Shown here: in pieces, positions 9,266 to 16,191 of the stretch | Position numbering within the stretch: position 1 is the first letter of the stretch | Layout: each line of letters starts with the position of its first letter | DNA from: Alphaproteobacteria bacterium | GTDB taxonomy: Bacteria; Pseudomonadota; Alphaproteobacteria; CAAGCB01; CAG-977 | Assembly (NCBI GenBank): GCA_900768845.1 | Contig: CAAGEK010000051.1 | Coordinates: 62,001-126,000 of the forward strand | Direction: 5' to 3' | Length of the DNA stretch: 64,000 nucleotides | Program-made: the position numbers and the translations under genes | Notes under the pieces: model-generated | Told to the model about the DNA's origin: nothing | The model's database searches: none | Seen by the model: the letters and a program-made list of their open reading frames with translations, nothing else

Positions 9266-10167
9266 ACACAGCCGTCTACCGCGTCAGACACAAAACGACA
9301 TACGGATACAGCCTGCCCGTCACGCTGTCGCACCACGTCGCCCGATTGAAACCGCGTGAAACGTTCCATCAACACATATCGGACGCAACACTGGTCATTG
9401 AACCCGAACCGTCTTTCATTTCCAACGCCAAAGACGTTTTCGGAAACCGGACGACCTTTTTCATTGCGGAAACGCCTCATACGTCGCTCAGCGTCACATC
9501 CGAATTCACGGCGGAAATAACCGCTCCGGACCATCCCGCGCCGGAAACGACGCTTCCGTGGGAAACGGCGCGCAGGATTCTGGCTTTTCCGAATACGCCG
9601 GCGTTGCTGGAAGCCGCCGAAAACGCTTTTCCGTCCTGTTTCATTCCGGTTACGAAAGAAATCAAAGCCTATGCGTTGCAATCCTTTACGCCGAACCGCC
9701 CCGTTTTAGAGGCGGCCGAAGACCTGACGCACAGGATTTTTCGCGATTTCCTTTACGATCCGTCGGCGACCAGCATCGCCACGCCCGTCAACGAAGTCTT
9801 AAAGCTCAGGCGCGGCGTTTGTCAGGATTTCGCGCATCTGGCCATCGCCTGCGTCCGGTCGGTCGGGTTGGCCGCCAGATACGTCAGCGGCTACATCCGC
9901 ACATACCGCTCCGTTCCCGAATCCCGAAGCCTTGACATAGAAATGATCGGCGGAGACGCTTCGCACGCATGGTTTTCCGTCTACGTTCCGGATTTCGGAT
10001 GGGTCGATTTGGATCCGACAAACGACATCTATGCGCAATCGGAACACATCACCGTCGGTTGGGGACGGGATTTCGACGATATGAGCCCGATCAAAGGCGT
10101 CATGACCGGCGGCGGGCGACATACCGTCAGCGTTGACGTCAGCGTTGCGCCCCTCAGCCGGAGCTAG
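9262..10167 (+). CDS. Transglutaminase-like cysteine peptidase
   Basis: 301 residues, cytoplasmic (no signal peptide). Residues 1-90 are the beta-rich N-terminal region found in bacterial transglutaminase-like proteins (YRVRHKTTYGYSLPV, DVFGNRTTFF). The catalytic core follows: Cys187 in RRGVCQDFAHL, His235 in GGDASHAWFSVYVP and Asp251 in WVDLDPTND. Start overlaps the stop of the ATP-grasp/alpha-E gene by four bases (ATGA), indicating translational coupling and joint function. Family members are thought to act as peptidases or amidases rather than cross-linkers; in this gene cluster they are proposed to process the product of the ATP-grasp partner (inference). A single 120-bp gap separates it from the flagellin gene. 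Confidence 0.9.
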   Translation: MNTAVYRVRHKTTYGYSLPVTLSHHVARLKPRETFHQHISDATLVIEPEPSFISNAKDVFGNRTTFFIAETPHTSLSVTSEFTAEITAPDHPAPETTLPWETARRILAFPNTPALLEAAENAFPSCFIPVTKEIKAYALQSFTPNRPVLEAAEDLTHRIFRDFLYDPSATSIATPVNEVLKLRRGVCQDFAHLAIACVRSVGLAARYVSGYIRTYRSVPESRSLDIEMIGGDASHAWFSVYVPDFGWVDLDPTNDIYAQSEHITVGWGRDFDDMSPIKGVMTGGGRHTVSVDVSVAPLSRS

Positions 10168-10288
10168 GCAATTTTTGCCTACTAATTCATTGAAAAAATT
10201 AGATATTTTTATTCCCTCCGTTTCCGTTCCGTGCTAAACTGAAACAGTCGGAATATGTTTCCCGACGTGTGCAGGGAGAAATAAGACA

Positions 10289-11773
10289 ATGAAAACAATG
10301 CCCTACAATTTTTCATACGGTTCGACGACGCGCCTTCCGTCCTCTTTGGCGACGGGCGTCGGTTTCGGCAAAGATTTGCGCGCTTTGTACGACAATCTTT
10401 CCGTTTCGCTGGCAACCGGAAAAACCGTCAATTCGTCATACGAAAATTCCACCCTCTACTTCAAAGATATGCGGCTGAGCGAGCGGGCGGCGGGATTGGA
10501 CAGCGTTCTGGATTCCATCGGCGGCATATCGACGGCTTTGGAAGCCGTGGACAATTCGCTCACCACCCTGACCGGTTTGTTGCGTCAGGCGAAGGCCGCC
10601 GCGGGCTATGCGGCGGAAAGCGTGAACGTGCCTGCAAAACTGACCAGCGAATACGGTTTCAAAGAAGAACAGGTTCTGACGGACAACGCCGGATTTCGCG
10701 ACGGCGACGAAATCCTGTTGCGTTTGGGAAACATGAAGGAAATGACGGCTTCCGTCCCTGTTGAAAAACAGATGAAGCTGGCCGATTTGGGCGTCGAAAC
10801 GGGCGATGCGTTCAACATCAAAATCGGAAGCGACGAATGGGTTTCCTTCAAGGTTTCCGACGAAGACATCAGCGTCGACGCTTTTTTCTCGCGTCTGTCG
10901 ACATTGGTCGGCGAAGACAAACTGAGTTATGAAATCAAGGACGGGCAATTGAAATTGTTTTCACCCGACCGCAGTCCCATTCTGGTCAACGACGCCCGTT
11001 ACGCCCCCGACGGAACGGTCGACGAAACCGATACGCGCCCGAATATGGCTTCAAAGCTGGGATTCGATTTGGGCGTCACCGTAAAAATCGAAACGGGCGA
11101 CACCATTGAAAAACTGACGGACAAGCTTTCCGCTTTGGACGGCGTCCGTGCGGTCGTGAACGAACGGGGAAAGTTGCAAATTCTGTCGGAATACGGCGAC
11201 GACCTGACCGTCGGCGATTTAAAGGGCGGTTCCATGAAATTCGCCGGTATCGAGGGCGGTTCGGAATCGGGTGACAATCTGCGTTTGAAATATGCGGAAC
11301 AATATAACGAGATTCTGGGGCAAATCGACGATTTGATCAACGACAGCACGTTTAACGGGCTCAATCCGCTCAAAGGCGACGACATCCGCGCCGTATTCAA
11401 CGAAAACGGCGGCGACGTGCGCGTCATCAAAGGCGTCCGGATGGATGCGGCGTCTTTGGGATTGAAGGAAGCCGCCGGCGACTGGCAGGATCCGGAAGAT
11501 ATCGCGAACGCCTTATCGGACATTGATTCCGCGTTGCTTCAAACGCGTTCGGCTTCAAACAAATACCAACAGGCTTACGCCATGGTCACGTCACGCGAAA
11601 CATTCATCACCGCTTTGTCGAACACCAGCAAGGACGGTGCGGAATTGCTGACAAAAGCGGATTTGAACTCCGTCGGCGCACAACAGCTGGCCATCGAAAC
11701 GCAACAGGAAATCGCGAACCAGATCCTCAGCTTGACTCTGGAATCCAACGCGAATATCCTTTCCATGTTTTAA
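10289..11773 (+). CDS. Flagellin
   Basis: 494 residues. The N-terminal helical domain carries the flagellin signature region (LYDNLSVSLATGKTVNSSYE around residues 34-53, followed by ALEAVDNSLTTLTGLLRQAK); the C-terminal ~90 residues (QQAYAMVTSRETFITALSNT, then ANQILSLTLESNANILSMF) form the paired helical end that packs in the filament core. About 250 residues of surface-exposed D2/D3-like sequence lie between. No signal peptide, as expected for type III export. AGGGAG sits about 11 bases before the ATG. FlgL shares the end domains, but the immediate downstream flbT favours flagellin. By analogy with Caulobacter, its mRNA leader is the likely target of FlbT. Confidence 0.85.
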   Translation: MKTMPYNFSYGSTTRLPSSLATGVGFGKDLRALYDNLSVSLATGKTVNSSYENSTLYFKDMRLSERAAGLDSVLDSIGGISTALEAVDNSLTTLTGLLRQAKAAAGYAAESVNVPAKLTSEYGFKEEQVLTDNAGFRDGDEILLRLGNMKEMTASVPVEKQMKLADLGVETGDAFNIKIGSDEWVSFKVSDEDISVDAFFSRLSTLVGEDKLSYEIKDGQLKLFSPDRSPILVNDARYAPDGTVDETDTRPNMASKLGFDLGVTVKIETGDTIEKLTDKLSALDGVRAVVNERGKLQILSEYGDDLTVGDLKGGSMKFAGIEGGSESGDNLRLKYAEQYNEILGQIDDLINDSTFNGLNPLKGDDIRAVFNENGGDVRVIKGVRMDAASLGLKEAAGDWQDPEDIANALSDIDSALLQTRSASNKYQQAYAMVTSRETFITALSNTSKDGAELLTKADLNSVGAQQLAIETQQEIANQILSLTLESNANILSMF

Positions 11774-11796
11774 AAACCATCGTAAGGGAAGTTTCC

Positions 11797-12186
11797 ATGC
11801 CTTTGAAAATCGAATTGAAACCCGGAGAACGTCTGATCGTCGGGAACGCTTTGATTACCAACGACAAAGAGCGCGTCAAGCTGTTCATTGAAGGCAACGT
11901 CCCCATTTTGCGCGAAAAGTACATCCTGTCGGAAAAAGAGGCCGACACGCCCTGTAAAAAAGTTTATTACGTCCTGCAGGAAATGTATCTGGCCAAAGAT
12001 CCGAAAGTCCTGCATCCCGAATATTTCGCCCGTTTAAAGGAAATCATGACGGCGGCTCCCAGCCTGATGCCTTATATCGACGTCGTGAACAATGACATCA
12101 TGGGCGGCGACTATTATGCCGCATTAAAAGATATGCAGCCTCTCATCGAAAAGGAAAGCGAGCTGTTAAAGCTGGTTTCCCTTTGA
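11797..12186 (+). CDS. flbT: Flagellar biosynthesis repressor FlbT
   Basis: 129 residues, full length for the family. Recognisable from the opening LKPGERLIVGNALITN and from ILREKYILSEKEADTPCKK followed by VYYVLQEMYL. In Caulobacter, FlbT binds the 5' untranslated region of flagellin mRNA and destabilises it until the hook is finished, coupling filament synthesis to assembly. It follows the flagellin gene by 23 bases, with GTAAGGGAAG upstream of the ATG, so the regulator and its presumed target share a transcript. FlaF, its usual antagonist, is not next to it and was not seen elsewhere in the window. Confidence 0.95.
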   Translation: MPLKIELKPGERLIVGNALITNDKERVKLFIEGNVPILREKYILSEKEADTPCKKVYYVLQEMYLAKDPKVLHPEYFARLKEIMTAAPSLMPYIDVVNNDIMGGDYYAALKDMQPLIEKESELLKLVSL

Positions 12187-12246
12187 CATTTTTCGGAAAT
12201 TCCCGCGGCGTCCCGTTATTTTTCTTTATCTTTGCCCCGAAAACGG

Positions 12247-12252
12247 TATAGT
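12247..12252 (+). promoter_or_regulatory. Possible -10 element for the PLP enzyme gene
   Basis: TATAGT lies 42 bases before the ATG at 12294. A convincing -35 at the right distance is not visible, so this is only a candidate. The start codon itself is supported by GAGGA spaced eight bases upstream. Confidence 0.3.
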
Positions 12253-12293
12253 GTGGGGCGTAAATCAAGGTTTTCAAAACGAGGATTTGAAAA

Positions 12294-13853
12294 ATGCGCC
12301 TGTTCTGTCCCGTCTGCAACAAGGAATATCCCCTTGAAACGCAGGCTTTGTATTGTCCGGAAAGCTCTGAAAACGCCGTTCATCCGTTGGTGAAACTTGA
12401 GGATACCGATGAACTGGCTCGCGTTTTTCCGTCGATTTTGACGAAACGCTGGAACGACGGAAAGCTGTCTTTCAGCGTCTTCCGCGAATTTATGGCAAGC
12501 TACCAGCTGGCGAACGAACACGGGAAAGCGACATGGTGGCTGGAACGCGTTCTGGCACTTTCAAACGCTTGCGAACGGTTGATGGGGCGCGGTTTCGTGC
12601 GCACTCCCGAAATTCAGGCCGACGATCTGGCCTGCGCCGTCGATTTGCCCAAAGGAACCCTGTTCGTTAAGAATGAAACCCTTCAGCTGACGGAATCCCA
12701 CAAGTCCCGTCATGCCGTCGGTACGGTCATGTATTTGGAAACATTGCGCGAAACGGCGGAAGATTCCGATGAAAAACCGGTTTTGGCCGCCGCGGGGGAC
12801 GCAAACGCCCTGATCGGCGCGGCCGCCATCGCGGGAGCGGCGGGGTACCAGCTTTTCGCCTTCGTCCCCGAAGGAACGGACGATGAAGAAATCGCCCTTT
12901 TGACGAATTTGGGAACGAACGTTGTCAAAACCGCTTGCGAAGAAGAGGGAAAAGAAGCGAAAAACGCCGCTTGCATTTTGCGATACCGTGAAGCTTTGAA
13001 AAAATTCGGCTGGCAACCGTTCGCCCCCTACGGCCGCGATATGTGGTTCGCCGTCGAAGGTGCGGAAACGCTGGCCTACGAATTCATTTTCAATCAATAC
13101 CTGCTTGATGCGGCATTGGACGTCATGGTTTTACAGGCCGGCGGCGGCGGTTTGGCGAACGCGTTCATTTCCGGAACGCAGATATGCAAACGTTTGGGCG
13201 TCATTCGCAAACTGCCCCGTTTCTACGCCTGTCAGACAACGGCGTGTTATCCTCTGGCGCAAAGCTATTTCGCCGTTTTGCGCGAATTGGGCAGGGAAAG
13301 CGTCGTTACCCTGTCCCCCGAACTGTCCATGGCTTTGGAAAGCGAATTCGACGCAAAGGCCTTGATGGAAAACCATTTGGGACAAATCAAAATGACGGCG
13401 AACCTGATTGCCGAGATGTACCCGAAAATCCGTGAAGACATTGAAGCCGTCTTTGTCGACATAGGCAAACGGCGCAACGAGTTTTTCAAACGTTGGGAAA
13501 AGCCCGTGCCCGAAACGTTCGGAGGGGAAATCGTCAACCTTGACCCCGTTGACGGACTGGAAGTCATCCGCGGATTGATTGAATCCGGCGGTCTGCCGTT
13601 GATCGTTGATGAAGAAAGTTTGGAAAAGGCGCAGGAACAGGCTTTAAAGCATACCAATACGGATCTGACATTGACGGGATCTTCGGGTCTGGCGGGGTTG
13701 CGGACGCTGTTGAAACATAACATGATTCAAAAAGGCGAGCGTTGCGGATTGATTTTCACGGGTGCGAAACACCGTTCATGCGATTTGCCGGCCGTTGCGA
13801 ACCGCATTTTCACTTTGGCCGCAACCGACAGCATCAAAAAACTGGCCGTTTGA
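12294..13853 (+). CDS. Threonine-synthase-like PLP-dependent enzyme
   Basis: 519 residues, fold-type II PLP family. The N-terminus has a short zinc-ribbon-like start (LFCPVCNKEYPLE, then YCPE) like that seen in some threonine synthases. The Schiff-base lysine is probably in TESHKSRHAVG (residues ~132-142), and the phosphate-binding glycine loop is LQAGGGGLANAF (~281-292). The C-terminus has LTLTGSSGLAGLRTLL, typical of the family. It is longer than ThrC (about 400-460), with extra sequence between the ribbon and the PLP core, and identity to true ThrC looks low, so the reaction is left open: a threonine synthase, cysteate-synthase-like enzyme or other beta/gamma-replacing lyase are all possible. 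It is transcribed alone. Confidence 0.7.
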   Translation: MRLFCPVCNKEYPLETQALYCPESSENAVHPLVKLEDTDELARVFPSILTKRWNDGKLSFSVFREFMASYQLANEHGKATWWLERVLALSNACERLMGRGFVRTPEIQADDLACAVDLPKGTLFVKNETLQLTESHKSRHAVGTVMYLETLRETAEDSDEKPVLAAAGDANALIGAAAIAGAAGYQLFAFVPEGTDDEEIALLTNLGTNVVKTACEEEGKEAKNAACILRYREALKKFGWQPFAPYGRDMWFAVEGAETLAYEFIFNQYLLDAALDVMVLQAGGGGLANAFISGTQICKRLGVIRKLPRFYACQTTACYPLAQSYFAVLRELGRESVVTLSPELSMALESEFDAKALMENHLGQIKMTANLIAEMYPKIREDIEAVFVDIGKRRNEFFKRWEKPVPETFGGEIVNLDPVDGLEVIRGLIESGGLPLIVDEESLEKAQEQALKHTNTDLTLTGSSGLAGLRTLLKHNMIQKGERCGLIFTGAKHRSCDLPAVANRIFTLAATDSIKKLAV

Positions 13854-14635
13854 CGCACTGAAGCCCCCTTTCCCCCCATTAAGAAAACGCCGGCGGATGA
13901 AAAACGGAACGAACGACGACGACGGGACGGGTCAACGACGAAAAGGCGGAATTCCTGATCGGGAACGGCTTTGACGGACGGCGGGGCGGCGCATCCTCCG
14001 CCGAAGCGGTCGGGGTGTGCTTGTCTGATGGCGCGTTGGCCGGCCTGATAACGGGGACGCAATCCCTGCCGGATGGCAGAGCGGCGCATCTTCCGCCGAA
14101 GCGGTCGGGGTGTGCTTGGATGGCGCGTCAACCGACCGGATAACGGGGACGCAATCCCTGCCGGATGGCGGGGCGGCGCATCTTCCGCCGAAGCGGTCGG
14201 GGTGTGTTTGTTTGATGGCGCGTTGGCCGGCCGATAATGAAAAAACAATCCCTGACGGACGGCGGAGCGGTGCATCTTCCGCCGAAGTGCAAGCGATGGA
14301 GAGCGTTTGTCTGACGACGGGATGATGTATTCTCCGGTAATATCCGAGCCGTCAAAGGCACGGCTTCCCGACACAGCAAAACGGAATCGGATAACGGAAA
14401 AATACAAATCAGTCGACAACACCGCCGTTCTTTCAACGCCTCTTCGATTCCGATAAAACGTCATTGCGGCGATCCGATGAAACGCTTTTTCTCTCCCTTT
14501 TTCCTTGTACCGCCGGCCGTTTCCCCTTTTTTCAAAGCCGAAGCGTTCCGGCAAAAAGATACCCGCCCGCCTACTTCACAGGACGGGCGTAACCCTCAAC
14601 GCTTACGGATACAACGCTCCGGCAGATGAATTTTG
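13854..14635. other. Gene-free stretch with tandem repeats
   Basis: About 780 bases between the PLP enzyme and the transposase remnant. It holds the ~94-bp tandem array described separately (about 13970-14300) and a hairpin with arms CGCCCG (14564-14569) and CGGGCG (14584-14589) close to the transposase remnant. An open minus-strand frame across it has low-complexity Arg/Pro-rich sequence produced by the repeats, and its repeat period is not a multiple of three, so no gene is called. Nothing recognisable was seen between about 14320 and 14560. Confidence 0.7.
13970..14300. repeat. Imperfect tandem repeat, period ~94 bp, about 3.5 copies
   Basis: Anchor words recur at fixed distances. GGCGCAT occurs at 13988, 14083 and 14175 and, as GGTGCAT, at 14269. 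GCCGAAGCGGTCGGGGTGTG starts at 14000, 14095 and 14187, and its truncated form GCCGAAG at 14281. Spacings are 95, 92 and 94. Each unit contains a local inverted repeat (GGCGG ... CCGCC around the CGCATC core) and the segment GATAACGGGGACGCAATCCC in the first copies. Copies differ by small indels and substitutions, with the last truncated. There are no unique spacers, so it is not CRISPR. Palindrome-bearing units next to a Y1-type transposase resemble REP/BIME elements, but the E. coli REP consensus is not matched. Confidence 0.8.
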
Positions 14636-15018
14636 TTACTTGCCACCCGTAAACGGGGCGGACAGGTCTGATGTCAGCTGATCTGACAGAGCGTCTTCTT
14701 TTAGCTGATTTTGTATATTCTGCAATCTTACGGGCGTTCTTTCACGCGGATAGTATCCTTTGTTCCAAAATTCTCTGTTACGATATGCCGCTCCAACGCT
14801 CGTAAACCGTCAAACCGCTTTTCCCTTTCAGAAAACCTGCAAAGCCCGTCACACTCATCTTCGGCGGTATCTCCGCCGGTATATTTCCAACCGCATAGCT
14901 CTCTGAGCATTCTCCCTATTTTGTTTTCTCCATAAATTTCTTTACGGCGATATTTCGGCGTAAAAACCATGTGATATGTGCAGTTGCCGAACCGCCTGAC
15001 TGGCGCGGGGTTTTCCAT
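14636..15018 (-). pseudogene. IS200/IS605-type transposase (TnpA) remnant
   Basis: The first ~45 codons from 15018 read CTYHMVFTPKYRRKEIYGE and ELCGWKY, matching the N-terminus of IS200-like Y1 transposases. The sequence then jumps to the C-terminal part: the frame from 15018 stops at 14728, but a shifted frame reads YRNREFWNKGYYPRERTP and LQNIQNQL up to a TAA at 14636-14638, which is the family's C-terminal region. The centre, including the metal-binding HUH motif (normally DHVH), is missing. The gene is therefore internally deleted and frameshifted, and cannot be active. No intact accessory tnpB is present. A 13-bp-stem terminator at 15025-15057 abuts its start. Confidence 0.8.
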
Positions 15019-15020
15019 TT

Positions 15021-15057
15021 ACAAAAAAACAGAGTGAAATCCCCTCACTCTGTTTTT
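15021..15057 (-). terminator. Strong rho-independent terminator after the DUF2726 gene
   Basis: Perfect 13-bp stem AAAAACAGAGTGA (15025-15037) with TCACTCTGTTTTT (15045-15057), loop AATCCCC. On the minus strand it is followed by a run of seven T, placed 30 bases after the stop of the DUF2726 gene. It also has U-runs in the plus direction and could work both ways. Confidence 0.85.
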
Positions 15058-15086
15058 CCTCCGCGTGGAAACGGAAAAATATGAAA

Positions 15087-15608
15087 TCAGGCGCACTCCT
15101 CTTGCATTTCGGGAACGGACTTTTCGCCTTCTTCAACGGTTTTCAGAGCGTAAATATCATTGCGCAATTGTTCGACGGACGGTTTGTTTCTCAATTTATA
15201 GCGCAAAAAACGGTATCCCGATTCCGCGAAAACCTCTTCGGAAGTTATTTTCTTCAACTTTTTGCGCTCCATCTCGTTTTCATCAAATTTAATCAGACAA
15301 ATCGGACACATCTTTGCATTGCAAACGACAAAATCAACGCAACACCCTGCAAAACGAAAATGCAGTTTCGCTTTTTCTTTCGGATTTTTCTTTCTCATAT
15401 CGAACAAATCCGTATAAGGGATTTTAACAAAAACGTATCCGTCCGGAACAACCTGACGCAACCGTTCAAACATTTCCTTGCCCGAAGGAGTCAAAAGCTG
15501 TTTTTTAAACAAGCCGCGCTCCGATTTTTTCTTATCCTGTTGATAATCATAAATATGCGTCGCCGCCAGCGCGACAAAAAACAATCCCAAAACATACCAT
15601 ATATACAT
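15087..15608 (-). CDS. DUF2726-like membrane-anchored protein
   Basis: 173 residues. One N-terminal transmembrane helix (MYIWYVLGLFFVALAAT), then a soluble part with LLTPSGKEMFERLRQVVPDG and YVFVKIPYTDLFDM, the opening of the DUF2726 domain, a nuclease-like fold often found in topoisomerase-associated or mobile proteins. FRFAGCCVDFVVCNAKMCPI occupies the position where the family has a catalytic-type D and a conserved core strand; the CC and C/C pairs could bind metal. AGGGAGGGCG precedes the ATG. It is the last gene of a minus-strand series starting with msbA and ends at a strong terminator. Biochemical function is unknown. Confidence 0.7.
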   Translation of the reverse strand: MYIWYVLGLFFVALAATHIYDYQQDKKKSERGLFKKQLLTPSGKEMFERLRQVVPDGYVFVKIPYTDLFDMRKKNPKEKAKLHFRFAGCCVDFVVCNAKMCPICLIKFDENEMERKKLKKITSEEVFAESGYRFLRYKLRNKPSVEQLRNDIYALKTVEEGEKSVPEMQEECA

Positions 15609-15663
15609 CGCACGCCCTCCCTTTCAGTCAAACGCCCCTGTATATATGGTATAACCGTCAAAA

Positions 15664-16122
15664 TTAATTTTGTGTGTCCACCGTCACTTGTTCGGCAACG
15701 GTTTGCGTCATATCGTCGCTGGTCGTGTAAAATACAAAAACTTTGCGGCCGGTTTGAATATCCGAAAAACCGCCTTTGGCCATCCCTTCCGCATTTTTTA
15801 CAAAGAAAACGGTGTCACCGTTCGTGAAAAACACCATTTGCAATCCGTTGGAATTTCTGACGGAGATTTGAAAATTTCCGGCTTCGGGATCGGATTTTAC
15901 AATCCGCCCCCATACGTCGGGGCTGGTCGGATTGACGGATGACGCCCGTTCGTTTTCATTTGCGGGAACGGCGACTTCCTTTACGGGACGGGAAACGACG
16001 CCGGCGTTTTCTTCAACCGCGGATTTTTGAACGCCATAGCGTTTGATTTCCGTTTGAGCCGAAGAAGTCCCGTATAAAAACAATGCAAAACAAAAAATCA
16101 AAACGAATTGAACAGCTTTCAT
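15664..16122 (-). CDS. Secreted protein of unknown function
   Basis: 152 residues, not recognised. A clear signal peptide (MKAVQFVLIFCFALFLYGTSSA) with cleavage predicted before QTEIKRYG. A proline/valine/asparagine-rich linker follows, then from ~68 (PDVWGRIVKSDPEAGNFQIS) a small beta-rich segment ending DMTQTVAEQVTVDTQN, which looks like a single OB- or SH3-sized periplasmic domain. GAGGGGAGGCG precedes the ATG. It lies 69 bases downstream of msbA, separated by a hairpin terminator, and 55 bases upstream of the DUF2726 gene, so the two unknowns may form a unit. Confidence 0.6.
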   Translation of the reverse strand: MKAVQFVLIFCFALFLYGTSSAQTEIKRYGVQKSAVEENAGVVSRPVKEVAVPANENERASSVNPTSPDVWGRIVKSDPEAGNFQISVRNSNGLQMVFFTNGDTVFFVKNAEGMAKGGFSDIQTGRKVFVFYTTSDDMTQTVAEQVTVDTQN

Positions 16123-16160
16123 TTTCGCCTCCCCTCGACTTTATTTCAAAGATACGACGG

Positions 16161-16188
16161 AAAAAGGGGGGCAATCAAGCTCCCCTTT
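16161..16188 (-). terminator. Terminator after msbA
   Basis: Inverted repeat AAAGGGG (16163-16169) / CCCCTTT (16182-16188). Read on the minus strand the stem is followed by TTTTT. It lies just past the msbA stop codon at 16192. Confidence 0.6.
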
Positions 16189-16191
16189 CGT

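Noticed and set aside
10212..10240. Sigma-70 promoter TTCCCT-N17-TAAACT for flagellin
   Set aside because: Both boxes match the consensus poorly, and neither a sigma-28 nor a sigma-54 pattern fits; no promoter is called there.
13970..14300. CRISPR array
   Set aside because: Contiguous tandem units without unique spacers, unit far too long, no cas genes.
13727..14554. Minus-strand open frame over the tandem repeats
   Set aside because: Low-complexity Arg/Pro-rich product generated by the repeats, starts inside the PLP gene antisense, and the period (92-95) does not keep frame.
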